Positions 30,767 through 42,616 of a DNA stretch of 64,000 bases are shown here, piece after piece. The stretch lies in assembly GCA_030710605.1 (NCBI GenBank), contig CP092864.1:136897255-136961254 (forward strand), given 5' to 3'. The notes under the pieces were generated by a model that worked only from the letters and a program-made list of their open reading frames with translations, ran no database searches and was not told the DNA's origin. Source of the stretch: Cordylochernes scorpioides. Its lineage: Eukaryota > Arthropoda > Arachnida > Pseudoscorpiones > Chernetidae. A program made the position numbers and the translations under genes. Positions within the stretch are counted from its first letter, which is position 1; every line of letters starts with the position of its first letter.

Positions 30767-33590
30767 ATTCTAAATGACGTTCCCATTTGGGTTGAGAGAG
30801 TATTGTAATTAGAGGAATCTAACACATAAGAGAAAACACACCCTCCAGTAGGATCGGGATAGACGAATATTACCCAGTGACCAACTCGTGATTCCAGACT
30901 GGATAAGATTGAAACTTAACTGAGATACTAAACCTTGAACCTTCAGCGCACAAATATATATTATGTTTACATTTTCTTTTTCAATATGTTATTATTTTAT
31001 ATCATATATATTATATTATAGTCATATACTATTCATTTCAACAATTTTATTTTGACATTCATGATATTAATATTTATATTAAATATTTAATTATATATAT
31101 TTTGTCACCATATATAATCTTGTAGTAGTTTTCTTTTGTCATCTATCATGGGATGATTTTTATCACTTATAACTTAACATATTTAATCACTATCTACATG
31201 ATATGTTTTACTTCAATATATATATTATACTCATCATATAACATGGAAGGATTCATTTTATCATTACATATTCGTGCCTTATTTAATAATTACTTTCACA
31301 ATTTGTTTTCTGTAAACTTTTTTTTATTTAGCAAAAGTCATCATGTCATAGGCTAATCATTATATACCAAGATATTTCTTTCAGCTAACTATAATTATCC
31401 TTTCCTTTGATTGTATATATATATAACTATACCACACGAATGTCTTGATTGGTACGAAAATAAAGATGCTGGCATGTTTTAGGAGTTGGACTAGTCAGTT
31501 ATTTCTAAACGACTTCTTGGCGCCCAATTTTTTATATATAATATGTAATAGGGAAATGTCCTAACTGTATTGTTAGCAGAAAGAAGGTAGCAATGAATCC
31601 AGTACCCCAAGAGGCAAGGATGGGGTTGAGAGGACTTACCACTAGGAAGGCCTACTCCTCAAGACCAAAGAAGAAAGTGGAAGGGTGGTATATATACCCA
31701 TGAATGGTAAGACAGATGACCTTGCTTACTTCCATACATATGATATGACTGTCCCCAATAACCTATTTTGATAACAGTGTTCTGACAGAATAATAGCACA
31801 TAAAAAAACCCTTTGCCAGGATGCACAATGCCCACTAATGTTCGGAATAATAAACATCTAGAATAGCATACCATCATTTTGATTAGCCTTATCTTCCCTA
31901 TAGGTTTCGGTACACCTGACTTCACCTAGTAATGGAAAATGCATTTTGCTAGAAATGGGCCTGCTTTCATAGTAACTGATGAAAGGCAGATGAATAATGA
32001 ATAGCACAAACGCATTTGTCCATTACTTGGCAGGGGGAGGATTGTTGGGGCACGTTTTTGTAACCATACCCCAACAGAAGGCGTATGTATAATCAAATCA
32101 AATGGATACATGGCTTCCCTCCCACATAGACTTACAGACCATTTTTTTGCCCAGAAACTTAGACACTTGGTGACACCAGACTTCCATGCCGAAAGCTGAT
32201 GCCTGGTAAAGAAGAAGACATCCAGAGACATCCGAGCTGGAAACTGTTGTTTCATATGTACATATATTCCCCTCACCAAAAATTTAGGTAAAGGTGACCA
32301 GAAAAAAAAAAAAAAAAGGGAGAAAATTGGAGAAGGAAGATCTCTAAAGACTGAAACTTATAAAATATCCTTCCAGAGAAAGGAAAGCATCACATTACAG
32401 TCCAGGTAAAAAGGGCCTGGGTCAATTTTAGCCAAGACGGGGGGGCGATATATATACCATCCCGAGAAAAAGGGAGGATTGTATTTCAACCCATGTGGAA
32501 AGACGGGGGGCTGGAGTCTGAAATCTTACACTACCGCCGGGGTTGTTTCTCTCTTTAGATTTTTTGTTTTGGTAATACTATATCTATTTTGATGAGGCCT
32601 GGGGCGTCTATGAAATTGATACTGGAGCCGTTGGCCATTTTGATTGGTGTTTCTTTCGGCGAATGAAAATGGAGAGAGAGATGATATAAAAGAAGGTTCT
32701 TTGCCAAAAGGCAGGATTCGATCGGAGTCGCTCAGTGAGAAGGACGATTTTTAGACGGGCCTGAGACGTAGAGGAGACCAGACCTTTGCCGGCACTTTCG
32801 AGAAAAGGTAAGCCATTTGTCATTAGGACTTAGCGCCTTCCCCCCCCCTTTTTGTGTAGTAGCCAACCTAGATTTCGCATGGGCCCTAAAGGGCTATAAA
32901 GTAACTTCAGGTCACCTCTATCTAAATTTTACTATGTAAATAGCATATCTCGTCAGTATAGACATGTTCCCAAATTTTAAGATATTTAAATAAATATCTA
33001 GAGAAATTTTCTTGTTTCCTCTGTTACCTATTTCATACATAATTTGCTTTATGGTGATATTCCAACTGTTTAAATGAAATGTTGTATGTTTATTACCTAT
33101 TTGAAGGGAATGTTACTAATAATCAAGTCTCCCATAAATTACCGGCCACATACATTGCCGCGAGTGTCTGTGTTTCAGTGTTTTATAGATTGTCCAATTT
33201 AATAACGATTTCGTGGGTTGTCTGATGAAATTGTATAATAGTGTCGCGGCTGTTTCCATCTTTAGACCATTGTACTGACAATATTATATGCTCGATCCTT
33301 GCTTTAGCTCAACTCTTAATCAATTACAGAGTTTTTCCTCCCTTTTTTTTTTTTTTTATTTATCCTGTTTGCACAAATTGCATTACATGTGATGATGTAA
33401 AGACATATGCCGATAGTGCATCATTGACAGCTGTGCTGCTATTATACAACATTAAGGTCTTGCTGCGGGTTATATACATGGGGTTGTTGGCCTAAATTGC
33501 TATATATATATATATACTTAAGTAAGGAAACTTTAATAAGTCACATCGTGTATCCTCCCTTTTCAACTATCCAAACCGGGGAGCGCATCA
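30767..33590. repeat. 2.8-kb tandem duplication, unit 1
   Basis: From attctaaatgac to gggagcgcatca, this unit is repeated directly at 33591-36525. 31375-32835 is nearly identical to 34300-35760. The unit carries two minus-strand frames (31659-31925, 88 codons; 31926-32279, 117 codons) that match no family I know, plus a purine-rich tract cggggggctgg near 32504. It may be the LTR or flank of the gypsy element. Confidence 0.88.
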
Positions 33591-36525
33591 ATTCTAAATG
33601 ACGTACCCATCTGGGTTGAGAGAGTATTGTAATTTGAGGAATCTAACACACAAGAGAGAACCCACCCTCCAGTAGGATCGGGATAGACGAATATTACCCA
33701 GTGACCAACTCGTGATTCCAGACTGAATAAGATTGAAAAACTTAACTGAGATACTAAACCTTGAACCTTCAGCGCACAAATATATATAATGTGTTTTCAT
33801 TTTCTAATTGAATATGTTATTATTTTATATCATATATATTATATTATAATCATATGCTATTCATTTCAACAATTTTATTTCCTTTGATATTCATGATATT
33901 AGTAATATTTACCGGCCATGTTGCGATTTTTTTTTTAACATGTTGTCATGGCTTATTCTTCCCTCAAGGTATGATCTATTTTATCCTTATTGTCTTTTAT
34001 CCGCCTTACTTGTATAAGTATATATATTTTGTCATCATATATAATTTTGTAAGTAGTTTTCTTTTGTCATCTATCATGGGATGATTTTTATCACTTATAT
34101 CTTAACATATTTAATCACTATCTACATGATATGTTTTTACTTCAATATATATGTTATACTCATCATATAACATGGAAGGATTCATTTTATTATTACATAT
34201 TTCGTGCCTTATTTAATGATTACTTACATAATTTGTTTTCTGTAATTTTTATTTAGCAAAAGTCATCATGTCATAGGCTAATCATTATATACCAAGATAT
34301 TTCTTTCAGCTAACTATAATTATCCTTTCCTTTGATTGTATATATATATAACTATACCACACGAATGTCTTGATTGGTACGAAAATAAAGATGCTGGCAT
34401 GTTTTAGGAGTTGGACTAGTCAGTTATTTCTAAACGACTTCTTGGCGCCCAATTTTTTATATATAATATGTAATAGGGAAATGTCCTAACTGTATTGTTA
34501 GCAGAAAGAAGGTAGCAATGAATCCAGTACCCCAAGAGGCAAGGATGGGGTTGAGAGGACTTACCACTAGGAAGGCCTACTCCTCAAGACCAAAGAAGAA
34601 AGTGGAAGGGTGGTATATATACCCATGAATGGTAAGACAGATGACCTTGCTTACTTCCATACATATGATATGACTGTCCCCAATAACCTATTTTGATAAC
34701 AGTGTTCTGACAGAATAATAGCACATAAAAAAACCCTTTGCCAGGATGCACAATGCCCACTAATGTTCGGAATAATAAACATCTAGAATAGCATACCATC
34801 ATTTTGATTAGCCTTATCTTCCCTATAGGTTTCGGTACACCTGACTTCACCTAGTAATGGAAAATGCATTTTGCTAGAAATGGGCCTGCTTTCATAGTAA
34901 CTGATGAAAGGCAGATGAATAATGAATAGCACAAACGCATTTGTCCATTACTTGGCAGGGGGAGGATTGTTGGGGCACGTTTTTGTAACCATACCCCAAC
35001 AGAAGGCGTATGTATAATCAAATCAAATGGATACATGGCTTCCCTCCCACATAGACTTACAGACCATTTTTTTGCCCAGAAACTTAGACACTTGGTGACA
35101 CCAGACTTCCATGCCGAAAGCTGATGCCTGGTAAAGAAGAAGACATCCAGAGACATCCGAGCTGGAAACTGTTGTTTCATATGTACATATATTCCCCTCA
35201 CCAAAAATTTAGGTAAAGGTGACCAAAAAAAAAAAAAAAAAAGGAGAAAATTGGAGAAGGAAGATCTCTAAAGACTGAAACTTATAAAATATCCTTCCAG
35301 AGAAAGGAAAGCATCACATTACAGTCCAGGTAAAAAGGGCCTGGGTCAATTTTAGCCAAGACGGGGGGGGGGCGATATATATACCATCCCGAGAAAAAGG
35401 GAGGATTGTATTTCAACCCATGTGGAAAGACGGGGGGCTGGAGTCTGAAATCTTACACTACCGCCGGGGTTGTTTCTCTCTTTAGATTTTTTGTTTTGGT
35501 AATACTATATCTATTTTGATGAGGCCTGGGGCGTCTATGAAATTGATACTGGAGCCGTTGGCCATTTTGATTGGTGTTTCTTTCGGCGAATGAAAATGGA
35601 GAGAGAGATGATATAAAAGAAGGTTCTTTGCCAAAAGGCAGGATTGGATCGGAGTCGCTCAGTGAGAAGGACGATTTTTAGACGGGCCTGAGACGTAGAG
35701 GAGACCAGACCTTGCCGGCACTTTCGAGAAAAGGTAAGCCATTTGTCATTATGACTTAGCGCCTTCCCCCCCCATTTTTTTGTGTAGTAGCCAACCTAGA
35801 TTTCGCATGGGCCCTAAAGGGCTATAAAGTAACTTCAGGTCACCTCTATCTAAATTTTACTATGTAAATAGCATATCTCGTCAGTATAGACATGTTCCCA
35901 AATTTTAAGATATTTAAATAAATATCTAGAGAAATTTTCTTGTTTCCTCTGTTACCTATTTCATACATAATTTGCCTTAGGGTGCTATTCCAACTGTTTA
36001 AATAAAATGTTGTATGTTTATTACCTATTTGAAGGGAATGTTACTAATAATCAAGTCTCCCATAAATTACCGGCCACATACATTGCCGCGAGTGTCTGTG
36101 TTTCAGTGTTTTATAGATTGCCCAATTTAATAACGATTTCGTGGGTTGTCAGATGAAGTTGTATAATAGTGTCGCGGCTGTTTCCATCTTTAGACCACTG
36201 TACTGACAATATTATATGCTCAATCCTTGCTTTAGCTCAACTCTTAATCAATTACAGAGTTTTTTTCCCCCTTTTCTTTTTTATTTATTTTATTTATCCT
36301 ATTTGCACAAATTGTATTACATGTGATGATGTAAAGACATATGCCGATAGTGCATCACTGACAGCTGTGCTGCTATTATACAACATTAAGGTCTTGCTGC
36401 GGGTTATATACATAGGGTTGTTGGCCTAAATTGCTATATATATATATATATACTTAAGTAAGGAGACTTTAATAAGTCACATCGTGTACCCTCCCTTTTC
36501 AACTATCCAAACCGGGGAACACATC
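33591..36525. repeat. 2.9-kb tandem duplication, unit 2
   Basis: Second direct copy; about 110 bp longer, mainly from an extra segment at about 33895-34017. Both units end with caactatccaaaccggggag/a and a catca just before different right flanks. Unit 2 ends exactly where the gypsy integrase segment on the minus strand begins. Confidence 0.88.
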
Positions 36526-38243
36526 ACCTGCTTCAAGATAACATCTTCAACCAGGAACTTAGCTGTTTCGATTGCTCCTCCGTCTGGGATCGCTTTCGTT
36601 ATGGCATACCTTGTCATATAATCGGTGCACACAATGATCCAACAGTTTCCATCTTTAGAAACTGGAAATCTTCCAAGGAGATCAACCCCGACCTTATAGA
36701 ATGGCTTTTCTACAGGTGGTATGGATACAAGTTGTCCAGCCGGACGTCGAGGTAATTTCTTCCTTTGTTGACACTCCCGACAATGGCTTACATATTGGCG
36801 AACAGTTCTATAAAGGCCAGGCCAATAGAATCTTTTCTTCACTTTGTCATACGTTCGGGCAAAACCCAAATGCCCAGCTATAGGAGCGTCATGTAAATCT
36901 GCCATAACTTCCGATCTTAAGTGTTTAGGAATCATCATAAGCCAGGGTCTTCCAGTTGTGCTATAGTTTTTTTGTATAACATGTCGTCGATAATGCTGAA
37001 TTCCTTTCTGGTGTAGCCCGAGTTTAAATTATCGATTATTTTAGCTTAATCCGGGTCTTTAGTCTGCTCTATATCGACGTTGGTTAGTGACATCGCAGCA
37101 CTTGGTTGATCGTTCTCAAGCGGGCTCCTTGACAGAAAATCGGCATCTTTATGTCTGCGTCCGTTCTTGTAGATAACGGTCACGTCAAACTCTTGCAACT
37201 TCAGCGCCCATCTTGCCAAACGGCCAGAAGGATCTTTCTGTCCTACCAACCAACATAGAGAATGATGGTCAGTGACAACCGTGAATGGTCGACCAAACAA
37301 ATATGGACGGAATTTGCTAATAGACCAGACTACAGCAAGGCATTATTTTTCTGTTGTAGAATAGTTATGTTCAGCCTTCGTCAAGCTTCTAGATGCATAA
37401 GCTATAGGCCGCTCCTTTCCACCTTGTATTTGTAGAAGAACAGCTCCAATACCATGTCCGCTTGCATCCGTGTGTAGATGGGTATCAGCGGATTCATCAA
37501 AGTGTCCCAAAACAGGCTCTGAAATTAGAGCTGTTTTAAGGACTTCAAACGATTTCTCTTGAGCTGCATCCCAATAGAATTATTTTTCAGTCTTCAGTAG
37601 GTAATGCAAAGATCTAGCTTTGTCAGCAAAGTTTTCAATAAATATTCGGTAGTAGGAACATAATCCAAGAAAGCTCCTCAGTTCAGAGATATTCTTTGGC
37701 CTCGGAAATTTAGAGACGGCTTCAACCTTATCTGGATCTGGATGAATTCCATTGGCGTCAACAAGGTGTCATAAAATATTTATCCTCCTTGATCCAAAAA
37801 GACACATTTTGTGGTTCAAGCTTAGTCCAGCTTTCTGAATGCACCTTAATACAAGTTGTAGACGACGTAGATGTTCCTCAAAGGTAGGTGCGTAAACTAC
37901 GATGCCGTCCAGGTAGAAAAGGCACATGTTCCATTTAAGACTGCCCAGAACACTATCTATCATCCTTTCAAACGTTGCTGGAGCGTTGCATAGACCGAAA
38001 GGCATTACTCGGAATTAATACAGCCCATCTGGAATGATGAAGGCAGTTTTTTCCCTGTCTTTTTCGTCCACTTCAATCTGCCAATACCCGGACCGAAGAT
38101 CCATCGTGGAGAAGTAACTAGAGCCAGCTAAACTGTCCAAGGCATCGTCAATGCGTGGCAGCGGGTAAACATCTTTTTTTTTTTTTTGGTTATCTTATTT
38201 AATCGACGATAATCTACCCAGCATCTCCACCAAAATATGTCGC
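36526..38243 (-). pseudogene. Ty3/gypsy pol: RT, RNase H, integrase 5' half
   Basis: Reading right to left: reverse transcriptase from about 38243 (FRVMPFGLCNAP-type segment; the YLDD box reads YLDG at about 37910); RNase H and DHHSLCW region (37046-37570); then the integrase zinc finger (H...H...CRECQQRK) and the first catalytic Asp in VGVDLLGRFP (36690-36710). It stops at FLVEDVILKQV near 36526. Several in-frame stops (for example near 37325-37350 and 37770) and the YLDG change make it inactive. The remaining integrase half lies inverted at 27504. Confidence 0.88.
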
Positions 38244-38298
38244 GGAGATAAATAAAGCAAGGGCAAATTTGGGAATAAATTAATTTATTATAAGGGGT

Positions 38299-38322
38299 AT
38301 TTATAGGGAGAGAGAGAGAGAG
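38299..38322. repeat. GA microsatellite
   Basis: A short uninterrupted GA run directly beside the truncated start of the gypsy polymerase region. Confidence 0.9.
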
Positions 38323-38486
38323 AGTACAACTTACCCCAAGTTAAAAGATAATCCTAATGTCAGCCACCGTCCCCGTTTTCCTTATTTACAGATCAGCTTC
38401 CGAGAACCCCTCACACCTGTGGTCCCCCCTCGGGTCCAGGGATGATTGACAGGTGTCCCATCTGGATGGAGCTTCTTGACAATATG

Positions 38487-38830
38487 AAAAATAGTATGTA
38501 TATCGGGATTCAGACAATAACACTGAAAGATATTAGAGTGACCTTTATTGAAGACACACAAGATAACCATCTATATCGGGATTCAGACAATAACTCTGAA
38601 AGATACACTCATTGACAAACTTAAGCAAGTTGTACATTTTAGTATGTATATCAGGATTCAGAAAATAACTATGAAAGATACACTCATTGACAAACTTAAG
38701 GAGTTGTACCTTTTAGTATGTATATCAGGATTCAGACAATAACTCTGAAAGATATTACAGTGACTTTATTGAAGACACACGAAATAACCAAGTGTGAACA
38801 GCCTCTGTCTCCTCCAAAAATTAGATGACC
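38487..38830 (+). repeat. 75-bp repeat array, partial element
   Basis: Three to four units with tatatcgggattcagacaat and gatacactcattgacaaact, ending in the unique segment gtgaacagcctctgtctcc. This is the same family as 13881-14677. Neither terminal inverted repeat is complete. Confidence 0.75.
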
Positions 38831-38884
38831 GGCGACATTATCTTTACACAGGGGATAAGAAACAACAACAACACAAGGTATGAA

Positions 38885-39375
38885 ATGAGTGTTAATGACT
38901 GCCTTTTTACAGTATGTGAACCACATATCTATATATGTAGTAAGCAGTTTCACTTTTATATTTGCAAGTGTGTCCGGAACCTGTTTTATTCATTTTACTC
39001 AATGGTAAGATTGGACTTGTACAAAAGAATTTTAAGAAAGTAGAAAATAAAAGTGTTCAAGGCGGGAATCGATCTCAGATCGTGGTGGATTAAATTCGAC
39101 AGTTTATACCAGGAGTCGGCAAACTGCGGCTCTTTGGATGTGAAGCTGCGGCTCTTTGGATGTGAAGCTGCGTATCTTTGGATGTGAAGCTGTGGCTCTT
39201 TATATAGTTCCATACGTAAATATTATTTATGCAAGTACTATTTATTGTTGGCAAGAAAAAATGTTGTGGCTCTTTAAAAACTTTGAAATTTTGTAAATTA
39301 TAATTTTTGACTTTTCCGACTCAAAATTTTGCTGACCCCTGGTAAATACCATTCCTACACCACCACCACAGCCTA
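38885..39375 (-). mobile_element. tRNA-derived SINE, split by a hAT MITE
   Basis: On the minus strand the head (ggtggtgtaggaatgg) lies at about 39350-39375, is interrupted by 39110-39341, and continues with aaactgtcgaatttaatcc and a B-box-like gatcgattcccgcc at about 39060-39075. The body runs to about 38885 (gaaactgcttactacatat, gtcattaacac). Confidence 0.75.
39110..39341. mobile_element. hAT-type MITE, 232 bp, 8-bp duplication
   Basis: The ends caggagtcggcaaact and caggggtcagcaaaat (inverted) are flanked by GTTTATAC (39102-39109) and GTAAATAC (39342-39349), a 6-of-8 match. Inside are three 27-28-bp repeats of ggctctttggatgtgaagct. The ends are typical hAT (CAGGGGTC...). Noncoding. Confidence 0.8.
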
Positions 39376-39784
39376 CAGGTTCCTAAAATTTGAATGGATT
39401 TTTTAATCCCTATCTGATGTAATCTGGATCCCTGGAGCGTAATAAGGTCGCTAACTATCTGAGTGATTGGTTTAACGAATAGTTATGTGGGGGCCGAGAG
39501 ACTTCCTTCCAGCCTGCTGGGATGACAGACCACGCCATCAGCAAACATACAAGCAGGGCTATAAAATAGGAGATGACCACCGCTGTGTGGCGCGGCGCGG
39601 CAGATCGGCGGAAGTCAATGAAAACCCAATAGACATTCTAGGGTATTGTTCTTTTGTCTTCCTCTAAAAATGTAGCTAATAAGTAATACCAATAAAACAC
39701 CAACTTTGAAATACTTTTCTGAGCCATCGATACATCACAGTTATACAGAACTCAAGTGAATAAACAATTCACATAACGTTCATG
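39376..39784. other. No recognised feature
   Basis: Includes a GC-richer island, 39480-39650 (gccgagagacttccttcc, gtgtggcgcggcgcgg), holding a 60-codon frame of unknown nature. No repeat match in the window. The island could be unique host sequence. Confidence 0.35.
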
Positions 39785-39885
39785 ATGTTCATGAACAGCT
39801 TCACATCCAAATAGCCGCAGCTGCACATCCAAAGAGCCACAGCTTCACATCCAAATAGTCACAGCTTCACATCCATATATGTTCA
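39785..39885. repeat. ~28-bp tandem repeat, inverse of the hAT MITE core
   Basis: About 3.5 units of cacagcttcacatccaaa, the reverse complement of the repeats inside the MITE at 39110-39341. It is probably a remnant of a second, inverted MITE copy. Confidence 0.7.
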
Positions 39886-40478
39886 CGATCTATTGAGTCC
39901 ACATTCAGTTTTTTCGTTATTACCAATTCATTGGTGTAAATGACAAAAATTACCAAGTTTAGGATGGCACACCAAAATATTGATGCCTAAATTTCCAAAA
40001 GTCGTGAAGACACAAAAGTATTTAAAGCAAAGCAAGCAGGAAAAGGTAAATATGTATGATAAGTGATATCAAAATCAGTACTTATCTTTTATTCCAGCGT
40101 TGATGGGATCCAGAGGTATGTAAATTGAGCAGCAGTCAAAAACCAAAAGAGATCACTTTAAGATTCTTTAGATAACTTTCTGGAAAGAGCACCTCACATG
40201 ATCTTTGAACCCATTTCATGTTCAAATTTGATTCAGTCACTTAGTGAGGAGAACAATTTGGTAAATAAATAAAAACCTTTTTCCAGGCTATAACCGAAAA
40301 CTTTTAAAATGTTCGTTAAATAATCTGATATCATATTCAGTTATTTCTCAAATTCATATGTAACTTCACTTTGAGATTGGACCATTCCATTGTAACCACG
40401 TTTTTGTTTCGTGATTGGCACAAATCAATTTGTTCCAGATTCGTTCGATGATTCATCATTTGATTGATTTCCGAATCG
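39886..40478. other. No recognised feature
   Basis: AT-rich, without coding frames, RNA genes or repeat matches that I could see. The last ~60 bp grade into the 35-bp array with diverged half-units. Confidence 0.45.
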
Positions 40479-41586
40479 GTTAATACTTTGCCAACTCATT
40501 GGTTCAAGGATCGGTTGATAATTGACAATTTATTGGTTCAAGATTCGGTTGATAATTGGGCAACTTATTGGCTCAAGATTCGGTTGATAATTGACAACTT
40601 ATTGGTTCAAAATTCGGTTGATAATTACCAACTTATTGGTTCAAGATTCGGTTGATAATTGATCAAATAATGGGTTAAAGATTCGGTTTATAATTGACCA
40701 ACTTATTGGTTCAATATTCGGTTGATAATTGACTAACTTATTGGTTCAAGATTCGGTTAATGATTACCAACTTATTGGTTCAATATTCGGTTGATAATTG
40801 ACCAGCTTATTGGTTCAATATTCGGTTGATAATTGGGCAACTTATTGATTCAAGATTCGGTTGATAATTGACCAACTTATTGGTTCAATATTCGGTTGAT
40901 AATTGACCAACTTATTGGTACAAGATTCGATTGATAATTGAACAACTTATTGGTTCAAGATTCGGTTAATGATTGACCAACTTATTGGTTCAATATTCGG
41001 TTGATAAGTGACCAGCTTATTGGTTCAATATTCGGTTGATAATTGGGCAACTTATTGATTCAAGATTCGGTTGATAATTGACCAACTTATTGGTTCAAGA
41101 TTCGGTTGATAATTGACCAAATTATTGGTTCAATATTCGGTTGATAATTGACCAGCTTATTGGTTAAGATTCGGTTGATAATTGACCAACTTATTGGTTC
41201 GAGATTCGGTTGATAATTGACTAACTTATTGGTACAAGATTCGATTGATAATTGACCAACTTATTGGTTCAAGATTCGGTTAATGATTGACCAACTTATT
41301 GGTTCAATATTCGGTTGATAATTGACCAGCTTATTGGTTCAATATTCGGTTGATAATTGATCAACTTATTGGTTCAATATTCGGTTGATAATTGACCAGC
41401 TTATTGGTTCAATATTCGATTGATAATTGACCAGCTTATTGGTTCAATATTCGGTTGATAAGTGACCAGCTTATTGGTTCAATATTCAGTTGATAAGTGA
41501 CCAGCTTATTGGTTCAAGATTCGGTTGATAATTGACCAACTTATTGATTCAATATTCGGTTGATAATTGACCAAATAATTGGCTTC
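40479..41586. repeat. 35-bp satellite, ~31 units
   Basis: A head-to-tail array of a 35-bp unit containing ttggttcaagattcggttga followed by taattgaccaactta. Units differ by single changes (for example gattcgg or tattcgg), and occasional units are shortened. There are no unique spacers, so it is not a CRISPR array. Higher-order blocks of several units recur (compare 40770-40900 with 40985-41075). Confidence 0.95.
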
Positions 41587-41639
41587 GAGTATTCATTTAT
41601 TGAGAACATAAGACCTTCTTGATGATTCCTTTCAGTTTT

Positions 41640-42117
41640 CAATCAATAAAAAAAAGTTGCCTTTGTTGTAAACGAGTCATGACAACTTAGAAAAAATAGG
41701 AAAAATATCTAAAGATATATTTTAAAAAATACTTTAAACATCTTTAAAATATCGATTTCTCGTTCAAAAGAAATATTTGCGATATAGTTGTCAAATTTCG
41801 TACTAGAATTATAAGCCGCATTATATTGTATTATAAATTACTTTTTATAATATTTATGAACGGAGAAATATGTCCAGGGTAGCCTAGTGGACATGGCATC
41901 TTCCCGGTAAGCGGAACACTGTGGGTTCGATTCCCATCCCTGAACAATTTTATTTTTCCGTTTATCATCACTCTTCACAAATCATCCTAAGGTTAGAAAT
42001 AATCGTTATTTCTCCTTAAAATAAAATTTCGATTTTTCGTTCAAAAGAAACATTTGCGGTATAGTTGTCAAACTTCGTTCTACAATCATAAGCCTCATTA
42101 TATTGTATTATAAACAT
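41640..42117 (+). repeat. Diverged tRNA-bearing repeat unit
   Basis: Same layout as the units of 2307-4607: gcattatattgtattataaa, a flank cggagaaata, the tRNA-like body, ttttatttttccgttt, gttagaaataat, and again cattatattgtattataaac. The spacer text repeats on both sides of the tRNA, so about two tandem units are present. Confidence 0.75.
41873..41945 (+). tRNA. tRNA-like, degenerate, anticodon-position GGU
   Basis: 73-nt cloverleaf homologous to 4369-4441. The acceptor has one mismatch (TCCAGGG/CCCTGAA), the anticodon stem has a mismatch (TCTTC/GCGGA), and the T arm is weakened (CCCAT). Loop CCGGTAA is retained. Probably nonfunctional. Confidence 0.5.
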
Positions 42118-42130
42118 CTCTTTAATATAT

Positions 42131-42484
42131 GGAAAATTTTCCGGGAGGAAATTGATCTAAAAAAGCATAGAGCTCTTCTCCCGTCAAATTTAAACGTCAA
42201 AACTAGACGCCATCTATTGACCGTCGCCGCAAACTAGCGGCCTCGGGTCGGTGACAAAGCCACAACACCAGCTTTGGCAAACTGAGAAACGTCCACCTAG
42301 AGACCATGGTTTCGGGCTAATGGCCCTCGTCAGTCTAGGGCAGACTTTATTCCTTGAGATCCACAATAGAATCATCACAATCTGCCAAAAAGGCGTTTAG
42401 CTGGCAAAGTGGCTGGACCAAATCTATAGTCAAAAATCTAGTTTTGGCGTTTAAATTTGACGGGAGAGAAGCCCTATGCTTTTT
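42131..42484 (-). mobile_element. Hammerhead-bearing foldback element, 12-bp duplication
   Basis: 354 bp flanked by tctttaatatat at 42119-42130 and 42485-42496. Inside, arms of about 45 bp (gcatagagctcttctcccgt... and ...acgggagagaagccctatgc) face each other. A type-I hammerhead lies between them on the minus strand (42291-42345). A ~28-bp leader, ggaaaattttccgggaggaa onward, precedes the left arm only. No coding sequence. Confidence 0.82.
42291..42345 (-). ncRNA. Hammerhead ribozyme, type I, intact
   Basis: Minus strand, in order: stem I strand gtctgccctaga, CTGACGA, stem II GGGC-CATTA-GCCC, GAAAC, short stem III (CATG loop), GTC, then tctaggtggac. Stem I pairs CCTAGA/TCTAGG plus GTC/GAC across an internal loop, as expected of natural type-I hammerheads. 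Every invariant core base is present; predicted cleavage lies between 42302 and 42301. Confidence 0.88.
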
Positions 42485-42616
42485 TCTTTAATATATATTT
42501 GAAAAATATATTTTGATAACTACTATATATATATATGATAAAATATATTACCAACTGAGAGAGAGAGAAAAAGATGAAATTTCCTTTTTGTAAATTTCAT
42601 AATTAAATCAAATATA

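Noticed and set aside
31926..32279. 117-codon minus-strand frame conserved in both tandem units
   Set aside because: Conservation is explained by the recent duplication; there is no motif, and no independent evidence of coding. Described within the repeat units, not called as a gene.
40479..41586. Regular 35-bp repeats suggestive of a CRISPR array
   Set aside because: The repeats are contiguous with no unique spacers, and the setting is a eukaryotic, transposon-rich genome. It is a satellite.
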